Positions 1 through 9,580 of a stretch of DNA of 64,000 bases are shown here, in pieces. The notes beneath the pieces were generated by a model, which was not told the origin of the DNA, did not search any database, and saw only the letters and a program-made list of their open reading frames with translations. How positions within the stretch are numbered: the stretch's first letter is position 1; every line of letters starts with the position of its first letter. A program made the translations under genes and the position numbers. This DNA is from Theropithecus gelada (Eukaryota > Chordata > Mammalia > Primates > Cercopithecidae): positions 161,995,427-162,059,426 of the forward strand of contig NC_037673.1 of assembly GCF_003255815.1 (NCBI RefSeq), given 5' to 3'.

Positions 1-2234
1 GTGTATAAGAATGCTTGTGATTTTTGCACATTAATTTTGTATCCTGAGACTTTGCTGAAGTTGCTTATCAGCTTAAGGAGATTTTGGGCTGAGACAATGG
101 GATTTTCTAAATATACAATCATGTCATCTGCAAACAGGGACAATTTGACTTCTTCTTTTCCTAACTGAATACCCTTGATTTCTTTCTCTTGCCTAATTGC
201 CCTAGCCAGAACTTCCAACACTATGTTGAATAGGAGTGGTGAGAGAGGGCATCCCTGTCTTGTGCCAGTTTTCAAAGGGAATTTTTCCAGTTTTTGCCCA
301 TTCAGTATGATATTGGCTGTGGGTTTGTCATAAATAGCTCTTATTATTTTGAGGTACGTTCCATCAATACCGAATTTATTGAGCGTTTTTAGCATGAAGG
401 GCTGTTGAATTTTGTCAAAAGCCTTTTCTGCATCTATTGAGATAATCATGTGGTTCTTGTCTTTGGTTCTGTTTATATGCTGGATTATGTTTATTGATTT
501 GTGAATGTTGAACCAGCCTTGCATCCCAGGGATGAAGCCCACTTGATCATGGTGGATAAGCTTTTTGATGTGCTGCTGAATCCGATTTGCCAGTATTTTA
601 TTGAGGATTTTTGCATCGATGTTCATCAGGGATATTGGTCTAAAATTCTCTTTGTTTGTTGTGTCTCTGCCAGGCTTTGGTATCAGGATGATGTTGGCCT
701 CATAAAATGAGTTAGGGAGGATTCCCTCTTTTTCTATTGATTGGAATAGTTTCAGAAGGAATGGTACCAGCTCCTCCTTGTACCTCTGGTAGAATTCAGC
801 TGTGAATCCATCTGGTCCTGGACTTTTTTTGGTTGGTAGGCTATTAATTATTGCTTCAATTTCAGAGCCTGCTATTGGTCTATTCAGGGATTCAACTTCT
901 TCCTGGTTTAGTCTTGGAAGAGTGTAAGTGTCCAGGAAATTATCCATTTCTTCTAGATTTTCTAGTTTATTTGCGTAGAGGTGTTTATAGTATTCTCTGA
1001 TGGTAGTTTGTATTTCTGTGGGGTCGGTGGTGATATCCCCTTTATCATTTTTTATTGCATCGATTTGATTCTTCTCTCTTTTCTTCTTTATTAGTCTTGC
1101 TAGCGGTCTGTCAATTTTGTTGATCTTTTCAAAAAACCAACTCCTGGATTCATTGATTTTTTGGAGGGTTTTTTGTGTCTCTATCTCCTTCAGTTCTGCT
1201 CTGATCTTAGTTATTTCTTGCCTTCTGCTAGCTTTGGAATGTGTTTGCTCTTGCTTCTCTAGTTCTTTTAATTGTGATGTTAGAGTGTCAATTTTAGATC
1301 TTTCCGGCTTTCTCTTGTGGGCATTTAGTGCTATAAATTTCCCTCTACACACTGCTTTCAATGTGTCCCAGAGATTCTGATATGTTGTATCTTTGTTCTC
1401 ATTGGTTTCAAAGAACATCTTTATTTCTGCCTTCATTTCGTTATGTACCCAGTAGTCATTCAGGAGCAGGTTGTTCAGTTTCCATGTAGTTGAGCGGTTT
1501 TGATTGAGTTTCTTAGTCCTGAGTTCTAGTTTGATTGCACTGTGGTCTGAGAGACAGTTTGTTATAATTTCTGTTCTTGTACATTTGCTGAGGAGTGCTT
1601 TACTTCCAATTATGTGGTCAATTTTGGAATAAGTGCCATGTGGTGCTGAGAAGAATGTATATTCTGTTGATTTGGGGTGGAGAGTTCTATAGATGTCTAT
1701 TAGGTCTGCTTGCTGCAGAGATGAGTTCAATTCCTGGATATCCTTGTTCACTTTCTGTCTCGTTGATCTGTCTAATGTTGACAGTGGAGTGTTGAAGTCT
1801 CCCATTATTACTGTATGGGAGTCTAAGTCTCTTTGTAAGTCTCTAAGGACTTGCTTTATGAATCTGGGTGCTCCTGTATTGGGTGCATATATATTTAGGA
1901 TAGTTAGCTCTTCCTGTTGAATTGATCCTTTTACCATTATGTAATGGCCTTCTTTGTCTCTTTTGATCTTTGATGGTTTAAAGTCTGTTTTATCAGAGAC
2001 TAGTATTGCAACCCCTGCTTTTTTTTGTTCTCCATTTGCTTGGTAAATCTTCCTCCATCCCTTTATTTTGAGCCTATGTATGTCTCTGCGTGTGAGATGG
2101 GTCTCCTGAATACAGCAGACTGATGGGTCTTGACTCTTTATCCAGTTTGCCAGTCTGTGTCTTTTAATTGGAGCATTTAGTCCATTTACATTTAAGGTTA
2201 ATATTGTTATTATGTGTGAACTTGATCCTGCCAT
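1..2234 (-). CDS. L1 ORF2p, endonuclease/reverse transcriptase (partial, runs off the left edge)
   Basis: Multifunctional retrotransposition protein that nicks target DNA and copies L1 RNA at the nick (target-primed reverse transcription). Translating the minus strand from the ATG at 2234-2232 gives 744 codons with no stop before the window edge; the whole human protein is about 1275 residues. The AP-like endonuclease domain (about 1-240) keeps N15, E44, the GDFN motif with D146 and N148, and an SDHSAI motif. The central region has IREYYKHLY, matching the PCNA-binding segment known in human ORF2p. The RT fingers/palm follow, with FADD at 701-704 (bases 123-134) supplying the metal-binding aspartates. 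An extra isoleucine codon near the N terminus shifts numbering by one from human. The start was chosen from homology and the conserved 63-bp gap after ORF1. The rest of RT and the Cys-rich C terminus are outside. Confidence 0.95.
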   Translation of the reverse strand, partial: MAGSSSHIITILTLNVNGLNAPIKRHRLANWIKSQDPSVCCIQETHLTRRDIHRLKIKGWRKIYQANGEQKKAGVAILVSDKTDFKPSKIKRDKEGHYIMVKGSIQQEELTILNIYAPNTGAPRFIKQVLRDLQRDLDSHTVIMGDFNTPLSTLDRSTRQKVNKDIQELNSSLQQADLIDIYRTLHPKSTEYTFFSAPHGTYSKIDHIIGSKALLSKCTRTEIITNCLSDHSAIKLELRTKKLNQNRSTTWKLNNLLLNDYWVHNEMKAEIKMFFETNENKDTTYQNLWDTLKAVCRGKFIALNAHKRKPERSKIDTLTSQLKELEKQEQTHSKASRRQEITKIRAELKEIETQKTLQKINESRSWFFEKINKIDRPLARLIKKKREKNQIDAIKNDKGDITTDPTEIQTTIREYYKHLYANKLENLEEMDNFLDTYTLPRLNQEEVESLNRPIAGSEIEAIINSLPTKKSPGPDGFTAEFYQRYKEELVPFLLKLFQSIEKEGILPNSFYEANIILIPKPGRDTTNKENFRPISLMNIDAKILNKILANRIQQHIKKLIHHDQVGFIPGMQGWFNIHKSINIIQHINRTKDKNHMIISIDAEKAFDKIQQPFMLKTLNKFGIDGTYLKIIRAIYDKPTANIILNGQKLEKFPLKTGTRQGCPLSPLLFNIVLEVLARAIRQEKEIKGIQLGKEEVKLSLFADDMIVYLENPIVSAQNLLKLISNFSKVSGYKINVQKSQAFLY

Positions 2235-2297
2235 TACGATATTAACTGGTTATTTTGCTCGTTAGTTGATGCAGTTTCTTCCTAGCCTAAATGGTCT

Positions 2298-3314
2298 TTA
2301 CATTTTGGCATGTTTTTGCAATGGCTGGTACCGGTTGTTCCTTTCCATGTTTAGTGCTTCCTTCAGGGTCTCTTGTAAGGCAGGCCTAGTAGTGACAAAA
2401 TCTCTAAGCATTTGCTTATCTGTAAAGGATTTTATTTCTCCTTCACTTATGAAACTTAGTTTGGCTGGATATGAAATTCTGGGTTTAAAATTCTTTTCTT
2501 TAAGAATGTTGAATATTGGCCCCCACTCTCTTCTGGCTTGGAGAGTTTCTGCCGAGAGATCTGCTGTTAGTCTGATGGGCTTCCCTTTGTGAGTAACCCG
2601 ACCTTTCTCTCTGGCTGCCCTTAAGATTTTTTCCTTCATTTCAACTTTGGTGAATCTGGCAATTATGTGTCTTGGAGTTGCTCTTCTCGAGGAGTATCTT
2701 TGTGGCGTTCTCTGTATTTCCTGGATTTGAATGTTGGCCTGCCCTACTAGGTTGGGGAAGTTCTCCTGGATGATATCCTGAAGAGTGTTTTCCAACTTGG
2801 TTCCATTTTCCCCCTCACTTTCAGGCACCCCAATCAGACGTAGATTTGGTCTTTTTACATAATCCCATACTTCTTGCAGGCTTTGTTCATTTCTTTTTCT
2901 TCTTTTTTCTTTTGGTTTCTCTTCTCGCTTCATTTCATTCATTTGATCCTCAATTGCTGATACTCTTTCTTCCAGTTGATCGAGTCGGTTACTGAAGCTT
3001 GTGCATTTGTCACGTATTTCTCGTGTCATGGTTTTCATCTCTTTCATTTCGTTTATGACCTTCTCTGCATTAATTACTCTAGCCATCAATTCTTCCACTT
3101 TTTTTTCAAGATTTTTAGTTTCTTTGCGCTGGGTACATAATTCCTCCTTTAGCTCTGAGAAGTTTGATGGACTGAAGCCTTCTTCTCTCATCTCGTCAAA
3201 GTCATTCTCCATCAAGCTTTGATCCATTGCTGGCGATGAGCTGCGCTCCTTTGCCGGGGGAGATGCGCTCTTATTTTTTGAATTTCCAGCTTTTCTGCCC
3301 TGCTTTTTCCCCAT
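2298..3314 (-). CDS. L1 ORF1p, trimeric RNA-binding chaperone (complete, 338 aa)
   Basis: Nucleic-acid chaperone that coats L1 RNA in cis to form the cytoplasmic ribonucleoprotein needed for retrotransposition. The frame is complete at 338 codons, the same length as human ORF1p. The N-terminal basic tail (1-50) has S18-P and S27-P; T203-P and T213-P also match the proline-directed phosphosites known in human. Residues about 52-150 are charged heptad-like coiled coil, ending in LDQLEERVSAIEDQMNEMKR. The RRM spans about 155-252 (RPNLRLIGVPE, TPRHIIARFTK). The C-terminal domain keeps the ARREWGP motif at 260-266, whose arginines bind RNA. The coiled coil differs most from human, as expected for the fast-evolving part of the protein. 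The start is the first ATG after the 5'UTR, MGKKQ, as in human. Confidence 0.96.
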   Translation of the reverse strand: MGKKQGRKAGNSKNKSASPPAKERSSSPAMDQSLMENDFDEMREEGFSPSNFSELKEELCTQRKETKNLEKKVEELMARVINAEKVINEMKEMKTMTREIRDKCTSFSNRLDQLEERVSAIEDQMNEMKREEKPKEKRRKRNEQSLQEVWDYVKRPNLRLIGVPESEGENGTKLENTLQDIIQENFPNLVGQANIQIQEIQRTPQRYSSRRATPRHIIARFTKVEMKEKILRAAREKGRVTHKGKPIRLTADLSAETLQARREWGPIFNILKEKNFKPRISYPAKLSFISEGEIKSFTDKQMLRDFVTTRPALQETLKEALNMERNNRYQPLQKHAKM

Positions 3315-4349
3315 CTTTGTGGTTTTATCTGCTGCTGGTCTTTGATGATGATGGTGACCTACTGATGGGGTTTTGGTGTAGGTGTCCTTCCTGTTTGATA
3401 GTTTTCCTTCTAACAGTCAGGACCCTCAGCTGTAGGTCTGTTGGAGATTGCTTGAGGTCCACTCCAGACCCTGTTTGCCTGGGTGTCAGCAGCAGAGGCT
3501 GCAGAAGATAGAATATTTCTGAACAGCGATTGTTCCTGTCTGATTCTTGCTTTGGAGGCTTCCTCTCAGGGGTGTACTCCACCCTGTGAGGTGTGGGGTG
3601 TCAGACTGCCCCTAGTGGGGGATGTCTCCCAGTTAGGCTACTCAGGGGTCAGGGATCCACTTGAGCAGGCAGTCTGTCCCTTCTCAGATCTCAACCTCCA
3701 TGTTGGGAGATCCACTGCACTCTTCAAAGCTGTCAGACAGAGTCATTTGCGTCTGCAGAGGTTTCTGCTGCTTTTGTTGTTTACTGTGCCCTGTCCCCAG
3801 AGGTGGAGTCTACAGAGACAGGCAGGTTTCCTTGAGCTGCTGTGAGCTCCACCCAGTTCGAGCTTCCCAGCAGCTTTGTTTACCTACTTAAGCCTCAGCA
3901 ATGGCGGGCGCCCCCTCCCAGCCTCGCTGCTGTCTTGCCGGTAGATCACAGACTGCTGTGCTAGCAATGAGGGAGGCTCCGTGGGTGTGGGACCCTCCCA
4001 GCCAGGTGTGGGATTTAATCTCCTGGTGTGCCTGTTTGCTTAAAGCACAGTATTGGGGTGGGAGTTACCCGATTTTCCAGGTGTTGTGTGTCTCAGTTCC
4101 CCTGGCTAGGAAAAGGGATTCCCTTCCCCCTTGCGCTTCCCAGGTGAGGCGATGCCTCGCCCTGCTTCAGCTCTCGCTGGTCGGGCTGCAGCAGCTGACC
4201 AGCACCGATTGTGTGGCACTCCCTAGTGAGATGAACCCAGTACCTCAGTTGAAAATGCAGAAATCACCAGCCTTCTGTGTCACTCGCGCTGGGAGTTGGA
4301 GACTGGAGCTGTTCCTATTCGGCCATCTTGCTCCGCCGCCCCCCCCCCC
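3315..4349 (-). promoter_or_regulatory. L1 5'UTR with internal sense and antisense promoter activity (by homology)
   Basis: About 1035 bp between the 5' terminus and the ORF1 ATG, GC-rich compared with its surroundings and slightly longer than the roughly 0.9-kb human 5'UTR. Primate L1 5'UTRs hold an internal RNA polymerase II promoter and, at about +400 to +600, an antisense promoter. The YY1 motif that sets the start site is present (see 4321-4330). The last third carries an 85-codon minus-strand frame at 3325-3582; I regard it as chance because no such protein is known from L1. Promoter activity is inferred from the family and cannot be read from sequence alone. Confidence 0.85.
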
Positions 4350-4377
4350 GCTGAATTTCTGTCTTTTGATTGGATAA
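3901..4377 (+). CDS. ORF0-like antisense frame of L1, extended to 158 codons and read out into flanking DNA
   Basis: Primate L1s carry ORF0, a short (about 70-aa) antisense frame in the 5'UTR that can promote L1 mobility and be spliced to neighbouring exons. This frame starts MAGAPSQPRCCL at 3901, about 448 bases from the L1 5' end, close to where human ORF0 starts (about +452). The start context is favourable (G at -3, G at +4). Here the frame does not close after about 70 codons. It stays open through the remaining 5'UTR, reads the complement of the YY1 motif, becomes proline-rich across the C-run at 4339-4349, leaves the L1, and stops at 4375-4377 after LNFCLLIG. A CAG/GTGAGG splice-donor consensus sits at 4143/4144. 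Continuity depends on the homopolymer length. Expression is unproven. No domain is recognised apart from ORF0 similarity. Confidence 0.6.
   Translation: MAGAPSQPRCCLAGRSQTAVLAMREAPWVWDPPSQVWDLISWCACLLKAQYWGGSYPIFQVLCVSVPLARKRDSLPPCASQVRRCLALLQLSLVGLQQLTSTDCVALPSEMNPVPQLKMQKSPAFCVTRAGSWRLELFLFGHLAPPPPPPLNFCLLIG
4321..4330 (-). promoter_or_regulatory. YY1 site at the L1 5' end
   Basis: The minus strand reads CAAGATGGCC, the classical YY1 core, 20-30 bases inside the L1 5' terminus. In human L1 this site directs accurate initiation at the element's first base. Confidence 0.85.
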
Positions 4378-6690
4378 TTTAATCCATTTATATTTAAATT
4401 AATTACTAATAAGGGGGAACTTCTGTCTTTTATGTACTTGTTTTTATATTCCTCATTTTTTGTGTGTGCTTTTGCGTTATTTGTTGCCTTATCATGTTCT
4501 TATGTGTTAGTCGATTTCTTTGTGTATATACCGTTGCTATTTTTTGTGTGTGTGGTTGACATGGAGACTACATTTAACATCCGAAAGTTCTAACACTGTA
4601 ATTTGAATTTACACCAGCTTAAATTTAATAATATATGGAAACTGTGTCCTCACTCCTTTCAGTTCTTCATGATATACAATTACATATTTACATATTCTGT
4701 ATCCCAAGATATAAACTGAGAATTTTTTAATGCATTACTCACTTAAATTATGTATAAAACACAATGTTTCTACATTTTAAAAAGTTATAATACTAAATTT
4801 TAGATTAATCGTTGTTTTCTTTATATTGTTCTCTTAAATCATGTAGAAAACAACAAGTGGTGTTACATACGATTGTTACAAAAATACCAGCTCTCATAAT
4901 TGCCCATGTATTTGCCTTTACTGAGATATCTATTTCTTCATATGGCTTCAAGTCACTGTCTAGTGTCTTTACATTTTAATCTGTCGGACTTCCTTGAATA
5001 TTTATTGCATGCCAAGTATAGAAATATCCCTCGGTTTTTGTTTATCTGAGAATATCTTAATTATTCTTTCAAATTTGAATGACATTTTGGCCAGTTATGG
5101 GACTCTTAGTTGACATTTTTCCCTGTTTTAGCATTTTGAATACATTAACCTACTGTCTTTAGGCCTCCGAAGCTCACATGACAAGTCTGCTGGTATTATA
5201 TTGAAGATTCCTCATATGAGATGAGTTGCATTTCTTTTACTGCTTCCAAAATTCTCTTTGTCTTCACTTTCAGTAGTTTGCTTTTAATTTGTCTTGGCTT
5301 GCACCTCTGTTTACCTTACTCCAAGTTCTATTGAGTTTCATGGATATTTATATTCTGATATTGTATTAAATTTGAACAGTTTTTAATCATTATTCTTTTT
5401 TAAAATCTGTCTCTTTTTTTATCCTCTAGGACCACCACAATGTGTGTGTTAATTGGCTTCATGATGTTCCAGAAATCCCTTAGGCTTTGTTACTTTTCTT
5501 CGTTCTTTTTTTTTTTTTTTTCCTGTGTTCCTAAGACTCCATTATGTCCATTGCTATATCTTCAAGTTCTCTGATTCTTCTGCTTGATCAAATCTGCCTT
5601 TGAATCCCTCTAATGAGGTTTTTCATTTTCATTATTGTAATTTTTGGCTTCAGGATTTATTTTTTCTTTTTAGGTTTTCTATCTCTTTATTGCTATTTCC
5701 ATTTTGTCCATTTATCATTTTCTGACTTTCTCCATGTTCTTCTTTAGTTCTCTGAGCATCGTTAGAACATTTTTGAAACCTTTTTCTAACAAATCTGCCA
5801 TCAGGTCTTTCTCAAGGATGGTTTTTGTTGGTTTGCTTTTGTTGTTTGTTTGTTTGAATGGCCTTAACTTTCCTGCATTCTTTGTGATTTTCTTGGTTGA
5901 AAACTGAGCATTTAAATCCAATAACACAGTAGCTCTTGAAACCAGATTATCTGTCTTCACCTGAATTTGTTGTTGGTGGTTTTTGTTTTCTGGATTGTTG
6001 TAGGCCGTGTCTATGCCAACAATCAGTCTAAGGTGTAAACTTAAGGTCTTTTTTTTTCAGTTCTAACCTTGCACCTTCACCTGTGTATTTGCAGTGTCTT
6101 TATAACTGTCTCCATATATAAAGAAAACTGTCTATATAACTGTCTCCTTCCAATGTCTTATTTGTAATGACTGGCTTCTAAAAGGGGAAAAAAGAGAACA
6201 ATAAAAGGGAGAGGGATACTAGCCCTTTAAGTTCACTGGAAGTCACTTCACCCAGAGGGTAGGGTTACAGTAATGGTGGAGGTGCAGTGAAATGTGCACT
6301 GTCTCTTTTTCTGCACCTCTGTAACCAAAAGGATCAATCAGTGATCAGAGCACAGATGCAAGATATTAGGAAGTCAGAGTTCTTTTTCCCACTCTGACTC
6401 CTGCAAGCTGTTTGCTATGGGAATGAGAGGTGGGGGATGGGCGCCTGCTACTGTGCTAAAAGGTGAAATCCACTAAAATTAATGGAAAGTTACTGTTTAC
6501 TGAAATTAACTGACAGTTACTGTCCAAGACTTCCTCTGGAAGTTGCAAGCTTTCAATAGGCTCCAATTCCAAAATAGTTACATCAGACCAATTCTGGCAG
6601 AGCAATTGTATAGGGAAGATGGCAGATTTCCAGTGGATCCTACTCTGCCACCGTCCCAGAATCCTTTCCTATTCTTAATTTCCAATATTG
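4350..6690 (-). mobile_element. Old L1M-type element, 5' part (antisense), interrupted by the young L1
   Basis: The plus strand starts with the complement of the ORF2 N-terminal region (gattggataatttaatccat) and passes through sequence resembling the ORF1 and 5'UTR complement of old mammalian L1s (for example ttctctttgtcttcactttcag near 5258). It is highly diverged with no usable frame. Its remaining 3' part would lie left of the young L1, outside the window. The right end near 6690 is placed where ORF2 C-terminal-like sequence of a second copy begins. Confidence 0.65.
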
Positions 6691-9290
6691 CCTTGGACAG
6701 TCTAGTTACTTGAATTTTAGAACTAACTTGTCAAATTTGTAAAAAGGCTTGCTGCATTTATGAAATTATTTGAATCTATAAATAATTTAGTTAAAACTCT
6801 TTTCTAATCCATAAATATGGTATATATCTCCTTTATTTAGGTCTTTTAAAATTTCTGTCACTAATGTTTTAGTTTTCACTGTAGTTTCCTGATGCTCTTA
6901 TAAATGGAATACTTGTAAAGTTTATTTTTCTAATAGTATGATATTTACACATAAAAATACAATTCTTTTCTTAAGTAAATTTACATACTGTGTCTGTGCT
7001 AAATCAATTTATTAGATTTAGAAGGTGTATTGTAAATTTCTTAAGATTATATAATCATTATTTATGCATGTAGAAGCATTTATACTCTTTACTATTTATT
7101 TTTGCCTTATTATGATGGCTAGATACTTCAGTATAAAGTTGAATAGAAGTGTAAACATAGGCATTCTAAGTTGTTTCCAATCTTAGGTGAAAGCATTCAG
7201 TGTTTAACCATTAAGTCTATAAGCTGTAGAATTTTGAATACTCTTTATCAGACTGTGGAAGTGTACTTATTTTCCTGGTTTTTACTTTTTAAAAATTGTA
7301 ACTTTAGTTGAATATTTCTAATACTTTTTCTATCTGTATTGAAATGATCCTACAGTTTTTCTCATTTATTGTGTTAATATGCTTAATTGCACTGATTAAT
7401 GTTTAAATGTTAATTTAACCGTGCACTCTGGTTAAATCCCAGTTGGAATGATGTATCATACATATTATATATTGTGGGATTTGGTCTGGCAGTATTTTGT
7501 TTGAGACATATTAGTCTGTAATTTTTTTTTCTTTAAAATATTTCTGTAAAGTTTTGGCATTTGGGTTAGTCTGTGAAGTAATTCAGAAGAATTTCCTGCT
7601 CTATTTTCTGCAAGTTTGTATAAGCTTGGTAAGTAAATTAAAACTTTTTTTTCATTAAATGTGGTATCCAAATCAATAGTAAATCATTTGACCTTGGACT
7701 TTTCTTTGTAGGAACCTTTCAGTAAAAATTCAGTTTTTTACATACAGTGTTCAAATTTGGTTTCATCTTGTTTGTTTTAGCAAGTTGTATTTTTTAACAG
7801 GTTTCTTCCTCTTTACATAAAGGGTCGGATTCGTTGTCTTTCATTTTTTGATATTGATCATTCATGTTCTTTCTTCTTCATTCTTGCTGGGTGTTTATCA
7901 AATTTATCTTTTTAATGAAGCAATTTTGGTCTTGAAAATTATGTCTTGCTCCCTGCATTTAATTTCATTGATTTTTGTTCTTTTTTATTTTTTTACTATT
8001 TATTGTGCACTATGAGTTTAGATTATTCTTCTAATCCAATATTCTCAAAGATTAACTGTAGGTTATTGATTTTAAACCTTATTTAAATGTTTCTAATATT
8101 AAAGGTTAATGCTACAGATTTCCCTCTAATCACTGCTTTAGCTGTATCCCACACATTTTGATCTATTTTTGTAATTATTCAGTCAGATATATTTTTGAAT
8201 TATCTGAGTATTTATTATTTTGCTTATTTAGAAATGCATTTTTAAATTTCTAAACATGTGGTTTTTATGCTTTAAAAATTTATTTCTAATTTAATTTTTG
8301 CCAAATAATATTTACTGTGTATTCTTCAAATTTATCGAGAGTGTTTTATGGCCTGACATATGACTTATGTTGGTTGCTTCCTTTGCACTTAAAAAGGTTG
8401 TATATTCTAATATTTATAGGTGAAGTGTCCCACAAATATCCATTAGGTCCAGTAGTTTAATAGCATTACTCAAGTCTTCTATACCTCTCCTGATTTTTGT
8501 CTAATTGCTCTCCTAATTTTTAAGAGAGGCTTGTTAAAATCTGTAACTATGATTATGGAATTATCTGTTTCTTTCTTTAGCTTTGTCAATTTATAATTTA
8601 TGTATTTTGAATTTTTATTATTTGTCAAATACCAACTTATATTGTTATGTCTTTCTGGGTAACTGATTATTTGCCATTATAAAATCTTTTTATAGATTTC
8701 TGGTCATACTATTTTGCTTGAAACAATTAATGTATTCATATACCTGTGCAATGTGACAAAATATACCCTTTGTTATGCTTATCGTCTGCATTTTTTAATC
8801 TTGGAAGTCTCTACGTATTTATATAAATAATTTTTTGTACTCAGTATGTACTTAGGCTTTATTTTTTATCTATTATGAAAACCTTTGACTTTTAATTGCA
8901 GTGTTCCATTAGCATATGCTATTTTTTATGTCATTGAAAAAAGTGTACTGTTTGACAATTTGATTTTAGTTTCTCCTTTTTTCCTTGTTTCTCTGTTCTT
9001 TTCTTTTGAAAAAACTACCTTTTTTGAATTTTATTTGGATGTATTTATTTACTTGGCAAATATTTTTGGAACTGCTTTAAGGATGGAAGTACATTTTCTT
9101 CATATTTATAATCTATATAATATTAATAATGTAAAAGTATATTTAAAATATATGAACGTTTCAGATGAGTAAAAAATTTATTCTATCTTTCTAATATTTA
9201 TGCTTTAATTTTATATATATCACATGTATAGACATTATAAGTAAGCCATTAATATAATATTGAATTTGTTATTTTATTATATTATTCTAT
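6691..9290 (-). mobile_element. Second old L1M-type element, ORF2 portion (antisense)
   Basis: From left to right the plus strand resembles the complement of L1 ORF2 from C terminus to N terminus. Recognisable pieces include tccataaatatggtatatatctcc near 6811, a decayed gttgaatagaagtg block near 7139 (finger/palm region), and ccacaaatatccattaggtcc near 8430 (endonuclease region). Frames are destroyed. The element continues beyond the Alu at 9291-9580. Confidence 0.65.
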
Positions 9291-9580
9291 TTTTGAGACA
9301 GTGTCTTGCTTTGTCACCCAGGCTGGAGTGCAGTTGCACAATTTGAGCTCACTGCAACCTCTGCCTCCCAGGCTCCAAGTGATCCTCCAGCCTCTGACTC
9401 CTAATTAGCTGGGACTACAGATGCACACCACCATACCTGGCTAATTTTTGTAGTTTTTGTAGAGACAAAACATGCATGCCACATTGCCCAGGCTGGTCTT
9501 GAACTCTTGAGCTCAAGCCATCCACTCACCTTGGTCTACCAAACTGCTGGGATTACAGGAGTGCGCTGCAGTGCTCAGAC
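9291..9580 (-). mobile_element. Old Alu (AluJ-like), minus strand, inside the second L1M
   Basis: Both monomers are present in reverse complement, with 'attgcccaggctggtcttgaactcttgagctcaagc' type features that mark the oldest Alu class. There is no poly(T) longer than four bases and many substitutions. Confidence 0.9.

Larger units (their letters stand above)
1..4349 (-). mobile_element. L1: Young, structurally intact L1 retrotransposon (5' part; 3' end outside window)
   Basis: Autonomous non-LTR retrotransposon read on the minus strand: 5'UTR 3315-4349, ORF1 2298-3314, a 63-bp spacer 2235-2297, ORF2 from 2234 through the left edge. The 5' terminus carries the primate L1 start motif (G-run, then CAAGATGGCCGAATAGGAAC on the minus strand). 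Both frames are free of stops over everything visible. Order, spacer and ORF1 length match human L1, while the protein differences fit a related Old World monkey lineage; I infer recent insertion. The 3'UTR, poly(A) and one TSD arm lie before base 1, so full length cannot be shown. It is inserted in an older L1 of the same orientation. Confidence 0.95.

Noticed and set aside
501..2592. Several plus-strand frames of 60-108 codons
   Set aside because: They are antisense shadows of L1 ORF2 and ORF1, which are intact on the minus strand; no known L1 product maps there.
3325..3582. 85-codon minus-strand frame upstream of ORF1
   Set aside because: No such L1 protein is known, and it ends just before ORF1; could be a uORF but nothing supports it beyond openness.
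3483..3891. Plus-strand frames of 120 and 76 codons in the L1 5'UTR complement
   Set aside because: They lie outside the known ORF0 position and overlap each other in different frames; the GC-rich, stop-poor sequence explains them.
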